In this document: in pieces, positions 45,828-54,966 of the stretch
Numbering within the stretch: position 1 is the first letter of the stretch
How the letters are laid out: every line of letters begins with the position of its first letter
Assembly (NCBI GenBank): GCA_900696485.1
Contig: CAADGG010000109.1
Coordinates: forward strand, 1-64,000
DNA length: 64,000 nucleotides
Reading direction: 5' to 3'
Origin: an uncultured Pseudomonadota bacterium
GTDB lineage: Bacteria; Myxococcota_A; UBA9160; PR03
Translations under genes and position numbers: made by a program
Notes under the pieces: model-generated
What the model was told of the DNA's origin: nothing
What the model saw: the letters and a program-made list of their open reading frames with translations, nothing else
Databases searched by the model: none

Positions 45828-46502
45828 CTACCGCTCCACGAGCACGTGGTAGTACATGTAGAGGTCCGGGTTCACGGCCAGGGAATCAACGCATATAAAC
45901 GGCTCACCGACACAGCCCGCGCACAAGGCGGCATCCACTGGGATCGCCACCCCGCTTGCCAGCGCCGCCGCACCGAGCGCGCCCATATCCGGTGGATCGG
46001 CCGGAAGGCCAAGGCCCCGATTGATCTCCCGGCAAATTTCCTGTGTCAACCAGGGAACAAACATCACCACATCGTCAGCCGCCGTGCCGACACCTTCTAT
46101 GTTGCCGTCGGGAAAGTAGCGGTACTCGTCTGTCAGAGCGCCGCTTGTCTGAATGCTGGCAGGAATGGTCTGGAAGATGGCACCGCCTCCGGATGAATCG
46201 AAGACAGCGTCTGTTCCGCCCGCGGCTGATGAGAAATCAAGATCCGCGGCGTTGGTTCCCAGCAGCACCATGCGCGTCACGGTCGAGCGGATGCCGGAGG
46301 CATACTGAACCACGGTTGCAGCGTTGAGAAGTGCAGTCTCGCGGCTGATATCGCCGCCACCCCGCCCCGATCGCGACACTGCATAGGACAGTGCCGCGAA
46401 GAGCGCGACCGCGATCAGGATCAAGAAGAGCGCGTTGCCGCTCGATTTTGGATATGGGTCTCTCACCGATCCAGCATAGGCAGGTATTCGGTCGCAGATC
46501 AA
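45828..46502 (-). CDS. Pilin-like membrane-anchored protein
   Basis: The 224-residue protein has a single N-terminal hydrophobic helix (NALFLILIAVALFAALSYAV) preceded by a short polar segment, then an extracytoplasmic part with RETALLNAATVVQYASGIRS and cysteines (EICREI, LCAGCVGEPFICVD). The layout resembles minor pilins without the canonical G-FTLxE site. The TTG at 46502 overlaps the previous stop; a GTG at 46469 is the alternative. A decayed copy lies at 44626. Confidence 0.7.
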   Translation of the reverse strand: MICDRIPAYAGSVRDPYPKSSGNALFLILIAVALFAALSYAVSRSGRGGGDISRETALLNAATVVQYASGIRSTVTRMVLLGTNAADLDFSSAAGGTDAVFDSSGGGAIFQTIPASIQTSGALTDEYRYFPDGNIEGVGTAADDVVMFVPWLTQEICREINRGLGLPADPPDMGALGAAALASGVAIPVDAALCAGCVGEPFICVDSLAVNPDLYMYYHVLVER

Positions 46503-46960
46503 GCGGGTTCTGGAGCGCGCGGAGCTGCTGCAACGCCAAGCGCGGGAAGGTCGTCTCGCGTGTGAGGGTTCAGGACCTGGACGACCTCAACGGCTTCCGC
46601 CTCTTCCTGCAACTCATAGAGCGCCTCCGTTTCCGTAATTTCCCGCACATGCCGGCGCTCCTCCGCATGGAGCTCCGCGAACAGGTGGTGCAGGTTGCGG
46701 CCCTTGAGGTGAAAGGTCCACTGCGTGGCGTGGATGATGATCGCGGAGGCGTCGGGTGACTCGATGCCGCTGATGAGGTTGTAGGCGAGGCTGTAGCGGG
46801 CACCCGTCTTCGTCTCGATCAAAAGCTTCCGGCTGCTCAGCTCCTTGAAGGCCCTCAGGATCGGATCACCCAGATCCGTCTCCTCTGAGGAGTCGAGAAA
46901 GCCCGGCTTCAGTTTCGGCTGGGGCCGCCCTTCGCGTCTAAAGAACTCTTTCGGGTCCAC
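46499..46960 (-). CDS. Hypothetical protein of the relaxase operon
   Basis: The 153-residue protein starts at a GTG (46960) with GGAGGC six bases upstream and overlaps the end of traI by 23 bp. It has a charged N-terminus (DPKEFFRREGRPQPKLKPGF) and a region with KLLIETKTGARYSLAYNLIS and FHLKGRNLHHLFAELHAEER, a PilZ-like or small beta-barrel pattern at best. No family assigned. Coupled to traI and to the pilin-like genes. Confidence 0.65.
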   Translation of the reverse strand: MDPKEFFRREGRPQPKLKPGFLDSSEETDLGDPILRAFKELSSRKLLIETKTGARYSLAYNLISGIESPDASAIIIHATQWTFHLKGRNLHHLFAELHAEERRHVREITETEALYELQEEAEAVEVVQVLNPHTRDDLPALGVAAAPRAPEPA

Positions 46961-49790
46961 GGTTCCGCCTCCGCTCCTGGTGCTGCTGCATCTCTTGTCC
47001 CGCCGCCACGACGGCCAGCGTGTCGCGCTGTCGGGCCTGTTCGCGCCCACGGGACCGCCAGATCTGTTCAGCGCGTTTCAGCGCTCTGACCTGTTCCATG
47101 TTCTCCCGGCGCTTGCCGCCGGCGAGCTCGGTTGCGGAGAGTCGCGTGGCGCTCTCCCGCACTTCCTCGCGGAGCTGGGCCTTGTCGGTCGTGAAGATCT
47201 TCACGCGGGACTTTCCGCGGGAGACGCTCACATAGAACTGCTCATAGGATGAAGCCGGTCCGAAGGAGCCGTCGCCCTGTGCGATCAGAACCTCATCCTC
47301 GGAGCGGCCCTGGGCCGCCGGCGAGGTCACGACATAGCCGTGGGTCAGGTTCCCGTAGTCGCGGTCAAGAATCTTCCGGTGTTTGATCTTGCCGGTCTCG
47401 TCGCGATGAACGAGCCGGAGATGGCCCGAGGGCGTGAAGCCTTCGAGCTCGTAAACCTCGCCGTTTCGGACGTCGTGATGCCGGCCGCTGGCACGGCGCG
47501 ACCTTGCCGTGCCGTTGCGGGTGAGACGGATCCTGTCGCCCCTGGCGAGCTGGATCTCATCTTTGCGGAAGAGGTCGAACTTCTGTGCCTGCTCGAGCGG
47601 GAGGTAGGTTTCACCACCTCCGCCGCTCACCTTGACGCCGAAATCGTCCCGGCCCAGAACCTGGACCCGGTCACCCTTTTTGAAGCGTCCCTTGATACCG
47701 GCGTGAAACTGCACGACCTGGCCGGATTCGTAATTGAGCGCGTCCCGGCGCTCCGCTTCTGTCAGGCGGAGGCTCGTCTGCCGGGTGATTGTGTGGTCAC
47801 TGGCGGAGAGTTTGCCGGCGTCCCGGAGCTTGCTCCGGATCGCCGTCGTCACCCGATCTCCTTCCGCATGGGTGGGAGATGCGATCAGCGTTTCGCCTTT
47901 GGCCTTTCCCGTCTCCCGCCAGGTGACGCTTTCGAGATACTGCTCTGCGAGCGCCTCCGGGAGATCGTTGTTCCCGACCTCGACCACGGCGCCGAGCTTC
48001 TCGAGCTTCTCGAAGCCCTCATCGACTGCGCCCCGGCTAATCGCTTCGACCGCATCCCGATAGCCCGCATGCGTCTGCCGACGGACCGTGCGGAGCTCAT
48101 GAGCGGGGAGACCCGCCTCCTCCTCGAGGAGGCGGAGCGCATCGCCGCGGGGCACGGGGCTGTGCTGGCCCGTGTCGCCCGACAGAATTACACGGGCGCG
48201 TTTCTCCTCTGCCAGGCGAAGGATCCGGGCCATGTCCCTAGCGCCCAGGAGACCCGCTTCATCGATCCAGAGAACCTGGCCCTCGAGTGCCTCCTGCGCC
48301 TTCTCATTCGCAAGGAGGGCCTGGACGGTCCGGGCATTCTCGAAGCCCTCCTTCTCCCGGAGGACGGAGACGGCGGCCATAGACGAGGGTGCCGCCACGA
48401 AGACCTTCTTTCCGGTGGACTCAATCCCCCGGATGGTCTCCCGCATCAGCGTCGTCTTTCCGGTTCCGGCCTTGCCACGCAGCAGGATCACCCGGTCCTT
48501 CGAGGCCCAGATGCCCTCTGCCGCCCGGGCCTGCTCGGGGTTGGAGCGGACCTTGGGATCCTCGATCCCTTTTGAGGAGGAGAGCGCCCGGCAGCGTCCC
48601 CGGCCTGCCTTCGCGATCCCGAGGAGGGCCTTCTCCTCCCGGAGGACCTCGCGGGACGTGACCCAGACCCGGCCGTCGATCTCGCGCGCGAGGATGGCGC
48701 CCGAACGCCGTTCGGACGCGTAGGCGGCGCGAAGTTCGCCCTCCGTCACGAAGCCGACCCCGTGGCGAAGCGCGTGGGCCAGAAGCTTCGATTCCTTCAC
48801 CACGGACTCACGCTCGAAAGCAAGCTGGGTTGCATGGTCAAGGCAGCTTGCGGCGGAAGGCCCTTCCTGCAGGCGGCCCTGCCGGGCGTTCCGGTTGAAA
48901 GTGGCGCACCGGAGTTGGGACCATTCCTCGGCGTCGAGCCGCTCACCCCACTCGGCCCGCTGGGAGGTCTTGTCCTCCCCCTCGCGTTTTCGCTCGCGGG
49001 TCGTGGCGCCGAGAGCATCCTTGGCGTCCGGATTGGTGATCCCCTTTTCCCGGGCGAGCGCCTCGATCTGGTGCGTCCGCCGGGAGAACTTCTCGAGGGT
49101 CTCGCGCTCGAAACCCTTGAGCTCCCAGCCCTGGCGGCTTCGCTCGACCTCGAAACCAAGAGCCCGGACTTTCCCCGCCAGCCGGTTGTGAAACAGCGCC
49201 TGGTAATAGTCCTTGGCGCCCACCATCTCGCCGAATTGACCCGCCTTCCAGCGGTTCTCTTCCGCGTCCCAGGTGAGATTGAAGGTGAAACAGTGGCGGT
49301 GAAGCTGCGGGTCCGACAGGCCCTCAACCGGCCTTGACGTGAAATGCGTGAATCCCGCCCAGGCCATATTGCCGGTGATGCGGTCCTCGTTCTTTCCGTC
49401 CTTCCGGACGCGGGACCGCATGTCGGATTCCAGATCCTGCATCGTCTCCTCAACCGCCTCTTCAAAGGCGGCGAGGATCTCCCGGTCATCCGTCAGGGCC
49501 TGGTAGAGGGAAAGCGACTTTGGGCAGGAAAACGAAATGTCGTAGGCGACGCGGCGATCCTCTTTCTGGGCCGCGGTCAGCCTTTCGCCGGTCTCGGGAT
49601 GGAGATTGTCGCAGAGAGCGCCGAAGGTTTCGCGCGTGACCTCGCCCGAGAGCCCCAGCCGCTCGGCCGCCTTGCCGCCCCAGAGACCGACAACCTCGCT
49701 TCCCTCGGTGTAATAGTCCTCTCGCGACAGCCCTTGCGTGAAATACGCCTTCGCGCCCGCCGCATCTCTGCTCGCATGAAACCGCAGCAT
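46938..49790 (-). CDS. traI: MobF-family conjugative relaxase/helicase TraI (TrwC-like)
   Basis: Nicks oriT, stays bound to the transferred strand and unwinds it. The 950-residue protein begins MLRFHASRDAAGAKAYF with the DYYTEG...GLWGGKAAERLGL signature of MobF relaxases, the metal-binding DPQLHRHCFTFN, a RecD-like helicase with Walker A LLRGKAGTGKTTLM, IDEAGLLGARDM, and the C-terminal UvrD_C_2-type TSPAAQGRSEDEVLIAQ and FYVSVSRGKSRVKIF. The ATG at 49790 follows GAGCGGAGCTGG and restores the normal N-terminus; the longer frame is upstream noncoding DNA. Confidence 0.93.
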   Translation of the reverse strand: MLRFHASRDAAGAKAYFTQGLSREDYYTEGSEVVGLWGGKAAERLGLSGEVTRETFGALCDNLHPETGERLTAAQKEDRRVAYDISFSCPKSLSLYQALTDDREILAAFEEAVEETMQDLESDMRSRVRKDGKNEDRITGNMAWAGFTHFTSRPVEGLSDPQLHRHCFTFNLTWDAEENRWKAGQFGEMVGAKDYYQALFHNRLAGKVRALGFEVERSRQGWELKGFERETLEKFSRRTHQIEALAREKGITNPDAKDALGATTRERKREGEDKTSQRAEWGERLDAEEWSQLRCATFNRNARQGRLQEGPSAASCLDHATQLAFERESVVKESKLLAHALRHGVGFVTEGELRAAYASERRSGAILAREIDGRVWVTSREVLREEKALLGIAKAGRGRCRALSSSKGIEDPKVRSNPEQARAAEGIWASKDRVILLRGKAGTGKTTLMRETIRGIESTGKKVFVAAPSSMAAVSVLREKEGFENARTVQALLANEKAQEALEGQVLWIDEAGLLGARDMARILRLAEEKRARVILSGDTGQHSPVPRGDALRLLEEEAGLPAHELRTVRRQTHAGYRDAVEAISRGAVDEGFEKLEKLGAVVEVGNNDLPEALAEQYLESVTWRETGKAKGETLIASPTHAEGDRVTTAIRSKLRDAGKLSASDHTITRQTSLRLTEAERRDALNYESGQVVQFHAGIKGRFKKGDRVQVLGRDDFGVKVSGGGGETYLPLEQAQKFDLFRKDEIQLARGDRIRLTRNGTARSRRASGRHHDVRNGEVYELEGFTPSGHLRLVHRDETGKIKHRKILDRDYGNLTHGYVVTSPAAQGRSEDEVLIAQGDGSFGPASSYEQFYVSVSRGKSRVKIFTTDKAQLREEVRESATRLSATELAGGKRRENMEQVRALKRAEQIWRSRGREQARQRDTLAVVAAGQEMQQHQERRRNRGPERVL

Positions 49791-50104
49791 CCAGCTCCGC
49801 TCTCTGTTCTCATCTTTGCGACGCCGGCTCCCCCACGCCCTTTCACCTTTAAGTGTAACATTGACTTGACTTTTCCCGGAAGCATTTTCGATAATGCTGG
49901 GCGCGATGCATACACGCGCATGCGTGAGCGCCTGCGAAGCTGTGCAGGCCGTAGCTGACACAGAAACCGGCAGGCGACCCCTGCATTTCCCTGGAAGTGC
50001 ATTTTTGTTGACAGACCTGTCCCCTGACGGCAGAGCCGTCAGGTGGCGCGGCGCGCGCGATGCCCGCGGCGTCCGGAGGTCGCTGGCCTAGCTCCGAGCT
50101 TCCC
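49791..50104. other. Intergenic region between traI and the coupling-protein gene; oriT candidate
   Basis: The 314-bp gap between divergent transfer genes carries several inverted repeats: AGCATT-TTCGAT-AATGCT near 49880, a GCATACACGCGCATGCGTGAG stretch near 49908 (only partly symmetric), and a perfect stem CCTGACGGC-AGA-GCCGTCAGG (50023-50043). Part of it is AT-rich (GCATTTTTGTTGACAGA). In MobF systems oriT commonly lies next to the relaxase gene; the nic site could not be identified. Confidence 0.45.
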
Positions 50105-51535
50105 ATGCCCCCCGCTGCTGCTGTACATGCCGCTGGCTCCGATCCCGTCCTCGAGCGGACGCTTCTCGCCTTCACGGGCGAGAACGGCTTCACCGTCCGC
50201 CAGGCCATGGAAGGCGTCCAGATCTTCGGCGCCACCGGATCCGGCAAGACCACGGGCAGCGGCGCCGCCCTCGCCCGGGCCTTTCTCGCGGCCGGCTTCG
50301 GCGGCCTGGTCCTGACCGCAAAGCCCGACGAGGCAGATCGCTGGCGGGCCTATTGCCGGGAGGCGGGCCGGCTGGATGACCTGCTGCTCTTCGAGCCCGG
50401 ATCGCCGCTCGCTTTCAACTTCCTTGAATACGAGCGCAGGCGCCCGGGCGCTGGCGCCGGCCTCACCGAGAATATTGTCCGGCTCTTCATGACGGTGCTC
50501 GAGGTGGGCGGCTCGGGTCAGAATTTCGGAGGCGGGGACGCCTATTGGGGGAACGCGCTTCGCCAGCTCCTCCGGAATGCCGTCGATCTCGTCCGCCTCG
50601 CAGACCAGCCGCTTTCCTTGAAAGCCATTGACGAGATCATCGCAAGCGCGCCCCAGAGCCCGCACGAGCTCCGCGACGAAGAGGCCTGCGAAGCCTGGAA
50701 ACGGGATTCCCTTTGCTTTGCCTATCTCGCCTCCGCTCAGGAGAAAGCCGGCGAGACTCAGGACTTCGCAATTACGTACAGCTATTGGGTCAAGCAGTTC
50801 CCCTATCTCGCCGACCGCACCCGCTCCATTATTGTGAGCTCATTTACGAGTCTCGCGGATGCGTTTCTCCGGGGTCCCCTCTACCCCCTTCTCTGCGATC
50901 GCCTCACGGTCATCCCCGAGCACACGCATACGGGAAAGGTTCTGCTCCTCAATCTTCCCGTGAAGGAGTTCGGCGAGGTCGGGCGCTTCGCCCAGACCCT
51001 CCTCAAATACTGCTGGCAGCGGGCGACCGAACAAAGGGACGTCGCGCAGTATCCGAACCCGGTCTTCCTCTGGGCCGATGAAGCGCACTTCTTTGTCACC
51101 TCTCATGATGCGGAGTTTCAGTCGACCGCAAGAAGTGCGCGCGCCGCGACCGTCTACCTCACCCAGAATCTCTCGAACTACTACGCGGCAGTCGGCGGCG
51201 ATCCAACCGGAAGAGCCAAGGTCGATTCCCTGCTTGGCAATCTCCAGACCAAGATCTTTCACGCCAATGGCGACGCCGTCACCAATCTCTGGGGCGCGGA
51301 GCTGATCTCAAAGACCTGGCAGAGGCGGCAGACCCTGAGCTTTCAGGAGACGACGCGCGCCGGGATGAGTTCGAGCGACAGCCTGGAGTTTCAGCTTCAG
51401 CCAATTTCGTTCACCCGCCTTGCCAAAGGGGGGCCTGAGAACGACTTCGCCGTCGATGCGGTCGTCTTTCAGGCGGGACGTCAATGGCAGGGCACCGACA
51501 GGAACTATCTCGAGCATGCCTTCAAGCAGCACTGA
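50105..51535 (+). CDS. Type IV coupling protein-like ATPase (TraD/VirD4 type)
   Basis: Couples the relaxosome to the transfer channel. The 476-residue protein has Walker A IFGATGSGKTTGSGAALA, the LVLTAKPDEADRW segment after it, Walker B region NPVFLWADEAHFF, and the TraM-recognition-type C-terminus with LTQNLSNYYAAVG and LLGNLQTKIFHANGD. No N-terminal membrane helices are seen; the next gene, overlapping by 20 bp, encodes a membrane protein that may supply them. ATG at 50105 has GCTCCGAG-type spacing but a weak ribosome site. Confidence 0.85.
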   Translation: MPPAAAVHAAGSDPVLERTLLAFTGENGFTVRQAMEGVQIFGATGSGKTTGSGAALARAFLAAGFGGLVLTAKPDEADRWRAYCREAGRLDDLLLFEPGSPLAFNFLEYERRRPGAGAGLTENIVRLFMTVLEVGGSGQNFGGGDAYWGNALRQLLRNAVDLVRLADQPLSLKAIDEIIASAPQSPHELRDEEACEAWKRDSLCFAYLASAQEKAGETQDFAITYSYWVKQFPYLADRTRSIIVSSFTSLADAFLRGPLYPLLCDRLTVIPEHTHTGKVLLLNLPVKEFGEVGRFAQTLLKYCWQRATEQRDVAQYPNPVFLWADEAHFFVTSHDAEFQSTARSARAATVYLTQNLSNYYAAVGGDPTGRAKVDSLLGNLQTKIFHANGDAVTNLWGAELISKTWQRRQTLSFQETTRAGMSSSDSLEFQLQPISFTRLAKGGPENDFAVDAVVFQAGRQWQGTDRNYLEHAFKQH

Positions 51536-52364
51536 CCAGCATCCGGACCACGATCGGAGCCAACCCCTTTTCACCCTTGCGGTGCTGGGAACCCAAGCCG
51601 CCCCGCCTCTCTTCTACCCCTATCTCAGGCGCTATTTCGGGCAGCGCTTCTGGAGCCTAAAGCGTCTCGCTTTTCTCACCGCGATCTGCTTCGGCGCGAT
51701 TCTGATGCGTGTCTATTTCCGGTCGCTCACTTTCATAGTCGTCGAGCGCCTGCCCGCGAATCCGCACAGGTGGTCGCCCGCCTATGAGAGCGACAACTGG
51801 GTTGGCGAGCGATTCATTCTCTCGTTTCTCGTCTTCTGGTTCGCGGCGACGGCACTCGCAATCGGGCATCGGATTCTCGCCTGGCGGCGGAGCAGCCAGG
51901 CCGGCTTCCCGTATATCGAGAGCCAGCATCCCGGCTATTCCAGGCTCTGGTTTCTGGTCCGTCTCCCCGCCCTGCAGCGTCTTGGGTTTCTCCAGTCCTA
52001 CAACGGCGCCGAGGCCTTCCTCGAGCCTCCCTTCCTCTTCGTCGTTGGCTACGCCCTGAGCTTCGTCCTCCCGGAGTTCGGCGCGTTTGTTGTGCTTGGG
52101 TCCCTTCTGCTCTTCTGGAACGAATTCTCCGTCTGGCGTGCGTACCACCACCGGGATCTTGACGCGAAGGATGCGGTCGTCTCTGGCCTGGAGCACGAGC
52201 TCCGCATGCGGGAGGCGTTGGGCCAGATCGAGCAGGACATGGCAGAGGAGAAGCCCTTGGCCCGCCCTTCCCCGCCGCCTCCGAACGCGCCTCGGCAAGT
52301 GCCCGCCTCGAAATCCGAGCTCTCGCCCGCTCATCGCGCCATGCTGGATCCGCCGGAGCACTAG
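51516..52364 (+). CDS. Conjugation-associated membrane protein
   Basis: The 282-residue protein has at least four transmembrane helices (FLTAICFGAILMRVYF; FILSFLVFWFAATALAIGH; FLFVVGYALSFVL; FGAFVVLGSLLLFW), a long periplasmic or cytosolic loop between the second and third, and a charged Pro-rich C-terminal tail (EKPLARPSPPPPNAPRQ). It starts inside the end of the coupling-protein gene. A membrane partner of the soluble coupling ATPase is the most natural reading. Confidence 0.7.
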   Translation: MPSSSTDQHPDHDRSQPLFTLAVLGTQAAPPLFYPYLRRYFGQRFWSLKRLAFLTAICFGAILMRVYFRSLTFIVVERLPANPHRWSPAYESDNWVGERFILSFLVFWFAATALAIGHRILAWRRSSQAGFPYIESQHPGYSRLWFLVRLPALQRLGFLQSYNGAEAFLEPPFLFVVGYALSFVLPEFGAFVVLGSLLLFWNEFSVWRAYHHRDLDAKDAVVSGLEHELRMREALGQIEQDMAEEKPLARPSPPPPNAPRQVPASKSELSPAHRAMLDPPEH

Positions 52365-52415
52365 GGCGCGTGCGAGATGCCTCATTTTCAACAGGATCAA
52401 CCGAAAGGAGACGCC

Positions 52416-52754
52416 GTGCCCATTCCCCCCGAGGTTCCCCTGCAGACCCTGACCATTCCGGAGCTCGAAGCGCTCCTTGCAGCCGCCGAGACGCGGCTTC
52501 AGAAACTCCGCGAGGAGGAGCGGCGCGCTGCGCTCGCGAAGCTCGACCAGATGGCGGCCGGGCTTGGTCTCAGCCGGTCCGATCTCGCCGCGCACTTCGG
52601 GAAGAACGGCAAGGCGAAGAAGCCCGCTCGCCCCGCCGCGCGTTTCCGGAACCCCTCCAACCCGAGGCAGACCTGGACGGGCAACGGGCGGCGGCCGGCT
52701 TGGGTCGAAGAGCACCTTGGAGGCGGGGGCTCGCTCGAGGAGCTGGCGATCTAG
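52416..52754 (+). CDS. H-NS-family nucleoid protein/xenogeneic silencer
   Basis: The 112-residue protein has an N-terminal coiled-coil oligomerisation part (LTIPELEALLAAAETRLQKL), a basic linker (KNGKAKKPARPAA) and the C-terminal H-NS DNA-binding motif FRNPSNPRQTWTGNGRRPAW. The GTG at 52416 is preferred because AAAGGAG lies just upstream. It could silence AT-rich promoters, including the AT-rich promoter islands of this element. It overlaps the end of the converging gene by four bases. Confidence 0.87.
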   Translation: MPIPPEVPLQTLTIPELEALLAAAETRLQKLREEERRAALAKLDQMAAGLGLSRSDLAAHFGKNGKAKKPARPAARFRNPSNPRQTWTGNGRRPAWVEEHLGGGGSLEELAI

Positions 52755-54463
52755 CGGCGTGCCGCCTTGGGCCTCGCGACCATCATCGCCAGTGCACCGA
52801 CGCCGAGCAGGAGCGCCTCCCCCGGTGCCGGAGCCGGGATCGCCTTCGGATCGAACATCATGAGGGTCTGGGCGAAGCCTGAACCCTCAAGCGTGAAGAC
52901 GAGCCCCTCCTCGGTCATGGCCGGATCCTGGTACTGACTGGAAAGCTTGACGTCGCCACCTTGCGGCTGCCCGATCCTGATCTCCTCTTCGCCGGTCATG
53001 AATCCCTCGCCCTCCCGGACGATCACCCGCACTGCGCCGTCCGGGCGCGCGAATAGCAGAGCGTCGAAGCGCGTTGCATTCAGGCCTTCACTGAGCACCG
53101 CCTGAAAGGCCACCTCATCTGCGTCATTGATGGCGAAGGGTGCCAAGGCCGGATTCCCTCCAGGCGAGACAGTCTTGAGTTCGTGATAGCGCCATTCACC
53201 GAACGGTCCGCCGCCGAGCGCGGGCAGGCGCTCGGCATTCGTCACAGCCACGGGCAGCCCTTCGCGCGCAAGGAGGCGCCGGTCGTTGGGTCCGCGGGCG
53301 AGCCAGAGGGATGTTCCGAGAGGACCACTTCCCAACTGCTCAAGCTCGGACGTGAAAGCCAGATGCCCGTAGCTGTTGGCATGAAAGGCGAAGTCGAAGC
53401 ACTGAATGCCCCCAGTTCCTCGCTGAAAAACCGTCCCCGGCCCGGCGCCGGGCGCCTCTCCTTCCTCAATCGCAATCAGGCTCGGGAACCCGCTCGCGTC
53501 CGGCGCGAAGAGCGCGCACCCGCCGCTACCCTCAAGTTGCGGGGAATAGACGAACCCCTCGAACGCCACGCTTTCACCTGGCAAGAGGTAGAAGGGGAGG
53601 ATGAGATTCTTGAGCTCGACGTCCGAAGGCAGGCCAAGCGGCGGGTCCTGGTCGCTTGTCCCAGGTGCTACCCAGATGTCTCCCGCACGGTCCGAGAGGA
53701 AGATCGGGAACTGCCCTTGGTTGAACGCGATGATTCCGTCATCGTTGATCTCGGCTGGTACACGCTGGAGCGGAACGCCCCCGTCGGGCCTGGCCATTCC
53801 CTGGCGCACACGGAGCATCGGCGCACCGTCTGCGTCCGGCCCATAGATCACGCCGCTGTCGTCATTGGTAACGCCACCGAATCCGGCAGCGAGATTGCCC
53901 GAGAACGCCACCTCGCCCAGGCTATTCGCAGCCAAGCTCGTAAAGCGGCTGAACTTTGCGCCGGCCGGAAATCCCGCAGGACTCCCTGGCTCCGGAACAG
54001 AGGCATTCGTGATCGCTTCTAGATGCAGTGCTCCAAGTCGATCCGCGAAGATTCCGTCCGGGCCACCAGTGAGCTCGGAGAGGTGGGCTTGCGTCGCAAA
54101 CCGAGTTGAGTCGCGGCCCATGACATGGGTCTTCACATACGCGTCCCAGTCGATCGTCGCACCCGGGACGTCAGGTGCGGCCGTGTCGTCCGCAAAAAGA
54201 AGCGTCACGCCTCCGTCGCTGCTCTTGTAGAGGGCCGTGATCTCGGTCAGGACCGTGTTGGGAACGTGACCTGATGCAACGAACACCACCTGATCGTCCG
54301 CCATCCTCGGATCCCGCAGGATATTGACGGGACCCGGCAGGCCCGGGAGGTCGTCCCCCTGCCGCACGACGATGCTGAGCTCATCCGGGAGCGGGTCGAT
54401 CGCGCCTGCGGGTGACGCCGCCTGTGAAACCGCGAAGAGACCAACCAGCACGACTCGCACCAT
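52751..54463 (-). CDS. Large exported protein with C-terminal PEP-CTERM-like anchor
   Basis: The 570-residue protein has a signal peptide (VRVVLVGLFAVSQAASPAGA), many repeated motifs of the type DDQVVFVASG, LGEVAFSGN, DDGIIAFNQGQF, YGHLAFTSEL and DADEVAFQAVL, and a C-terminus of PAPAPGEALLLGVGALAMMV followed by RPKAARR, the Pro-hydrophobic-Arg tripartite form of PEP-CTERM sorting signals. Probably secreted and surface-bound via exosortase, none of which is encoded here. Repeats of this type are known from choice-of-anchor proteins of unknown role. Confidence 0.72.
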   Translation of the reverse strand: MVRVVLVGLFAVSQAASPAGAIDPLPDELSIVVRQGDDLPGLPGPVNILRDPRMADDQVVFVASGHVPNTVLTEITALYKSSDGGVTLLFADDTAAPDVPGATIDWDAYVKTHVMGRDSTRFATQAHLSELTGGPDGIFADRLGALHLEAITNASVPEPGSPAGFPAGAKFSRFTSLAANSLGEVAFSGNLAAGFGGVTNDDSGVIYGPDADGAPMLRVRQGMARPDGGVPLQRVPAEINDDGIIAFNQGQFPIFLSDRAGDIWVAPGTSDQDPPLGLPSDVELKNLILPFYLLPGESVAFEGFVYSPQLEGSGGCALFAPDASGFPSLIAIEEGEAPGAGPGTVFQRGTGGIQCFDFAFHANSYGHLAFTSELEQLGSGPLGTSLWLARGPNDRRLLAREGLPVAVTNAERLPALGGGPFGEWRYHELKTVSPGGNPALAPFAINDADEVAFQAVLSEGLNATRFDALLFARPDGAVRVIVREGEGFMTGEEEIRIGQPQGGDVKLSSQYQDPAMTEEGLVFTLEGSGFAQTLMMFDPKAIPAPAPGEALLLGVGALAMMVARPKAARR

Positions 54464-54529
54464 CCCGTCCCTCCTGAGTCTTCAGGTTCTTCGCCAAGAC
54501 TGCATCGCCAGGCCCACGCCCGGCAATGT

Positions 54530-54548
54530 ATATGCGAAAATCGCATAT
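54530..54548. promoter_or_regulatory. Palindromic operator ahead of the XRE gene
   Basis: ATATGCGAAAATCGCATAT is a perfect palindrome with 8-bp arms and a 3-bp centre, 26 bp before the GTG of the XRE gene at 54575 and between two divergent genes. A natural autorepression site. Confidence 0.7.
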
Positions 54549-54574
54549 CGCCACGGGCCGCGACCCTACGCCGC

Positions 54575-54799
54575 GTGCCGACCCCGCACACCCGCAAGCC
54601 CGCTTACCGGAAGTTCCTGACGCGCCTCCGCCAGGCGCGGCGCGAGGCTGGCATGACGCAGGTCGAAGCGGCGAAAGCCCTCCGAAAACCTCAGAGTTTC
54701 ATCTCGCGGGCTGAGAGCGGCGATCGCCGCGTGGACGTGATCGAGCTTCAGCAGCTCGCCCGCCTCTACCGGAAGCCCATTCGGTTTTTCTTCGACTGA
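54575..54799 (+). CDS. XRE-family transcription regulator
   Basis: The 74-residue protein is essentially one helix-turn-helix domain (RQARREAGMTQVEAAKALRK, then PQSFISRAESGDRRVDVIEL). GTG start. The C-terminus ends RKPIRFFFD. It is divergent from the PEP-CTERM-like gene across a palindromic operator, so autoregulation is likely and control of that gene possible. Confidence 0.82.
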   Translation: MPTPHTRKPAYRKFLTRLRQARREAGMTQVEAAKALRKPQSFISRAESGDRRVDVIELQQLARLYRKPIRFFFD

Positions 54800-54966
54800 A
54801 GACGGCGGCCGCTCTGGCGCCGCCGTGTGCTCCTCCCCGCACTCGCGTTTCATCCGCTTAGTCTGATCCACGGAAGGAGCGACGGGTTGGTCCCAGCTCC
54901 GGTCTTCGTGTCTCTCCCCGGGTTGCACTCAGTCTCGCGTTCCCTAGCTCCGCCGCGTCCTAGTGC

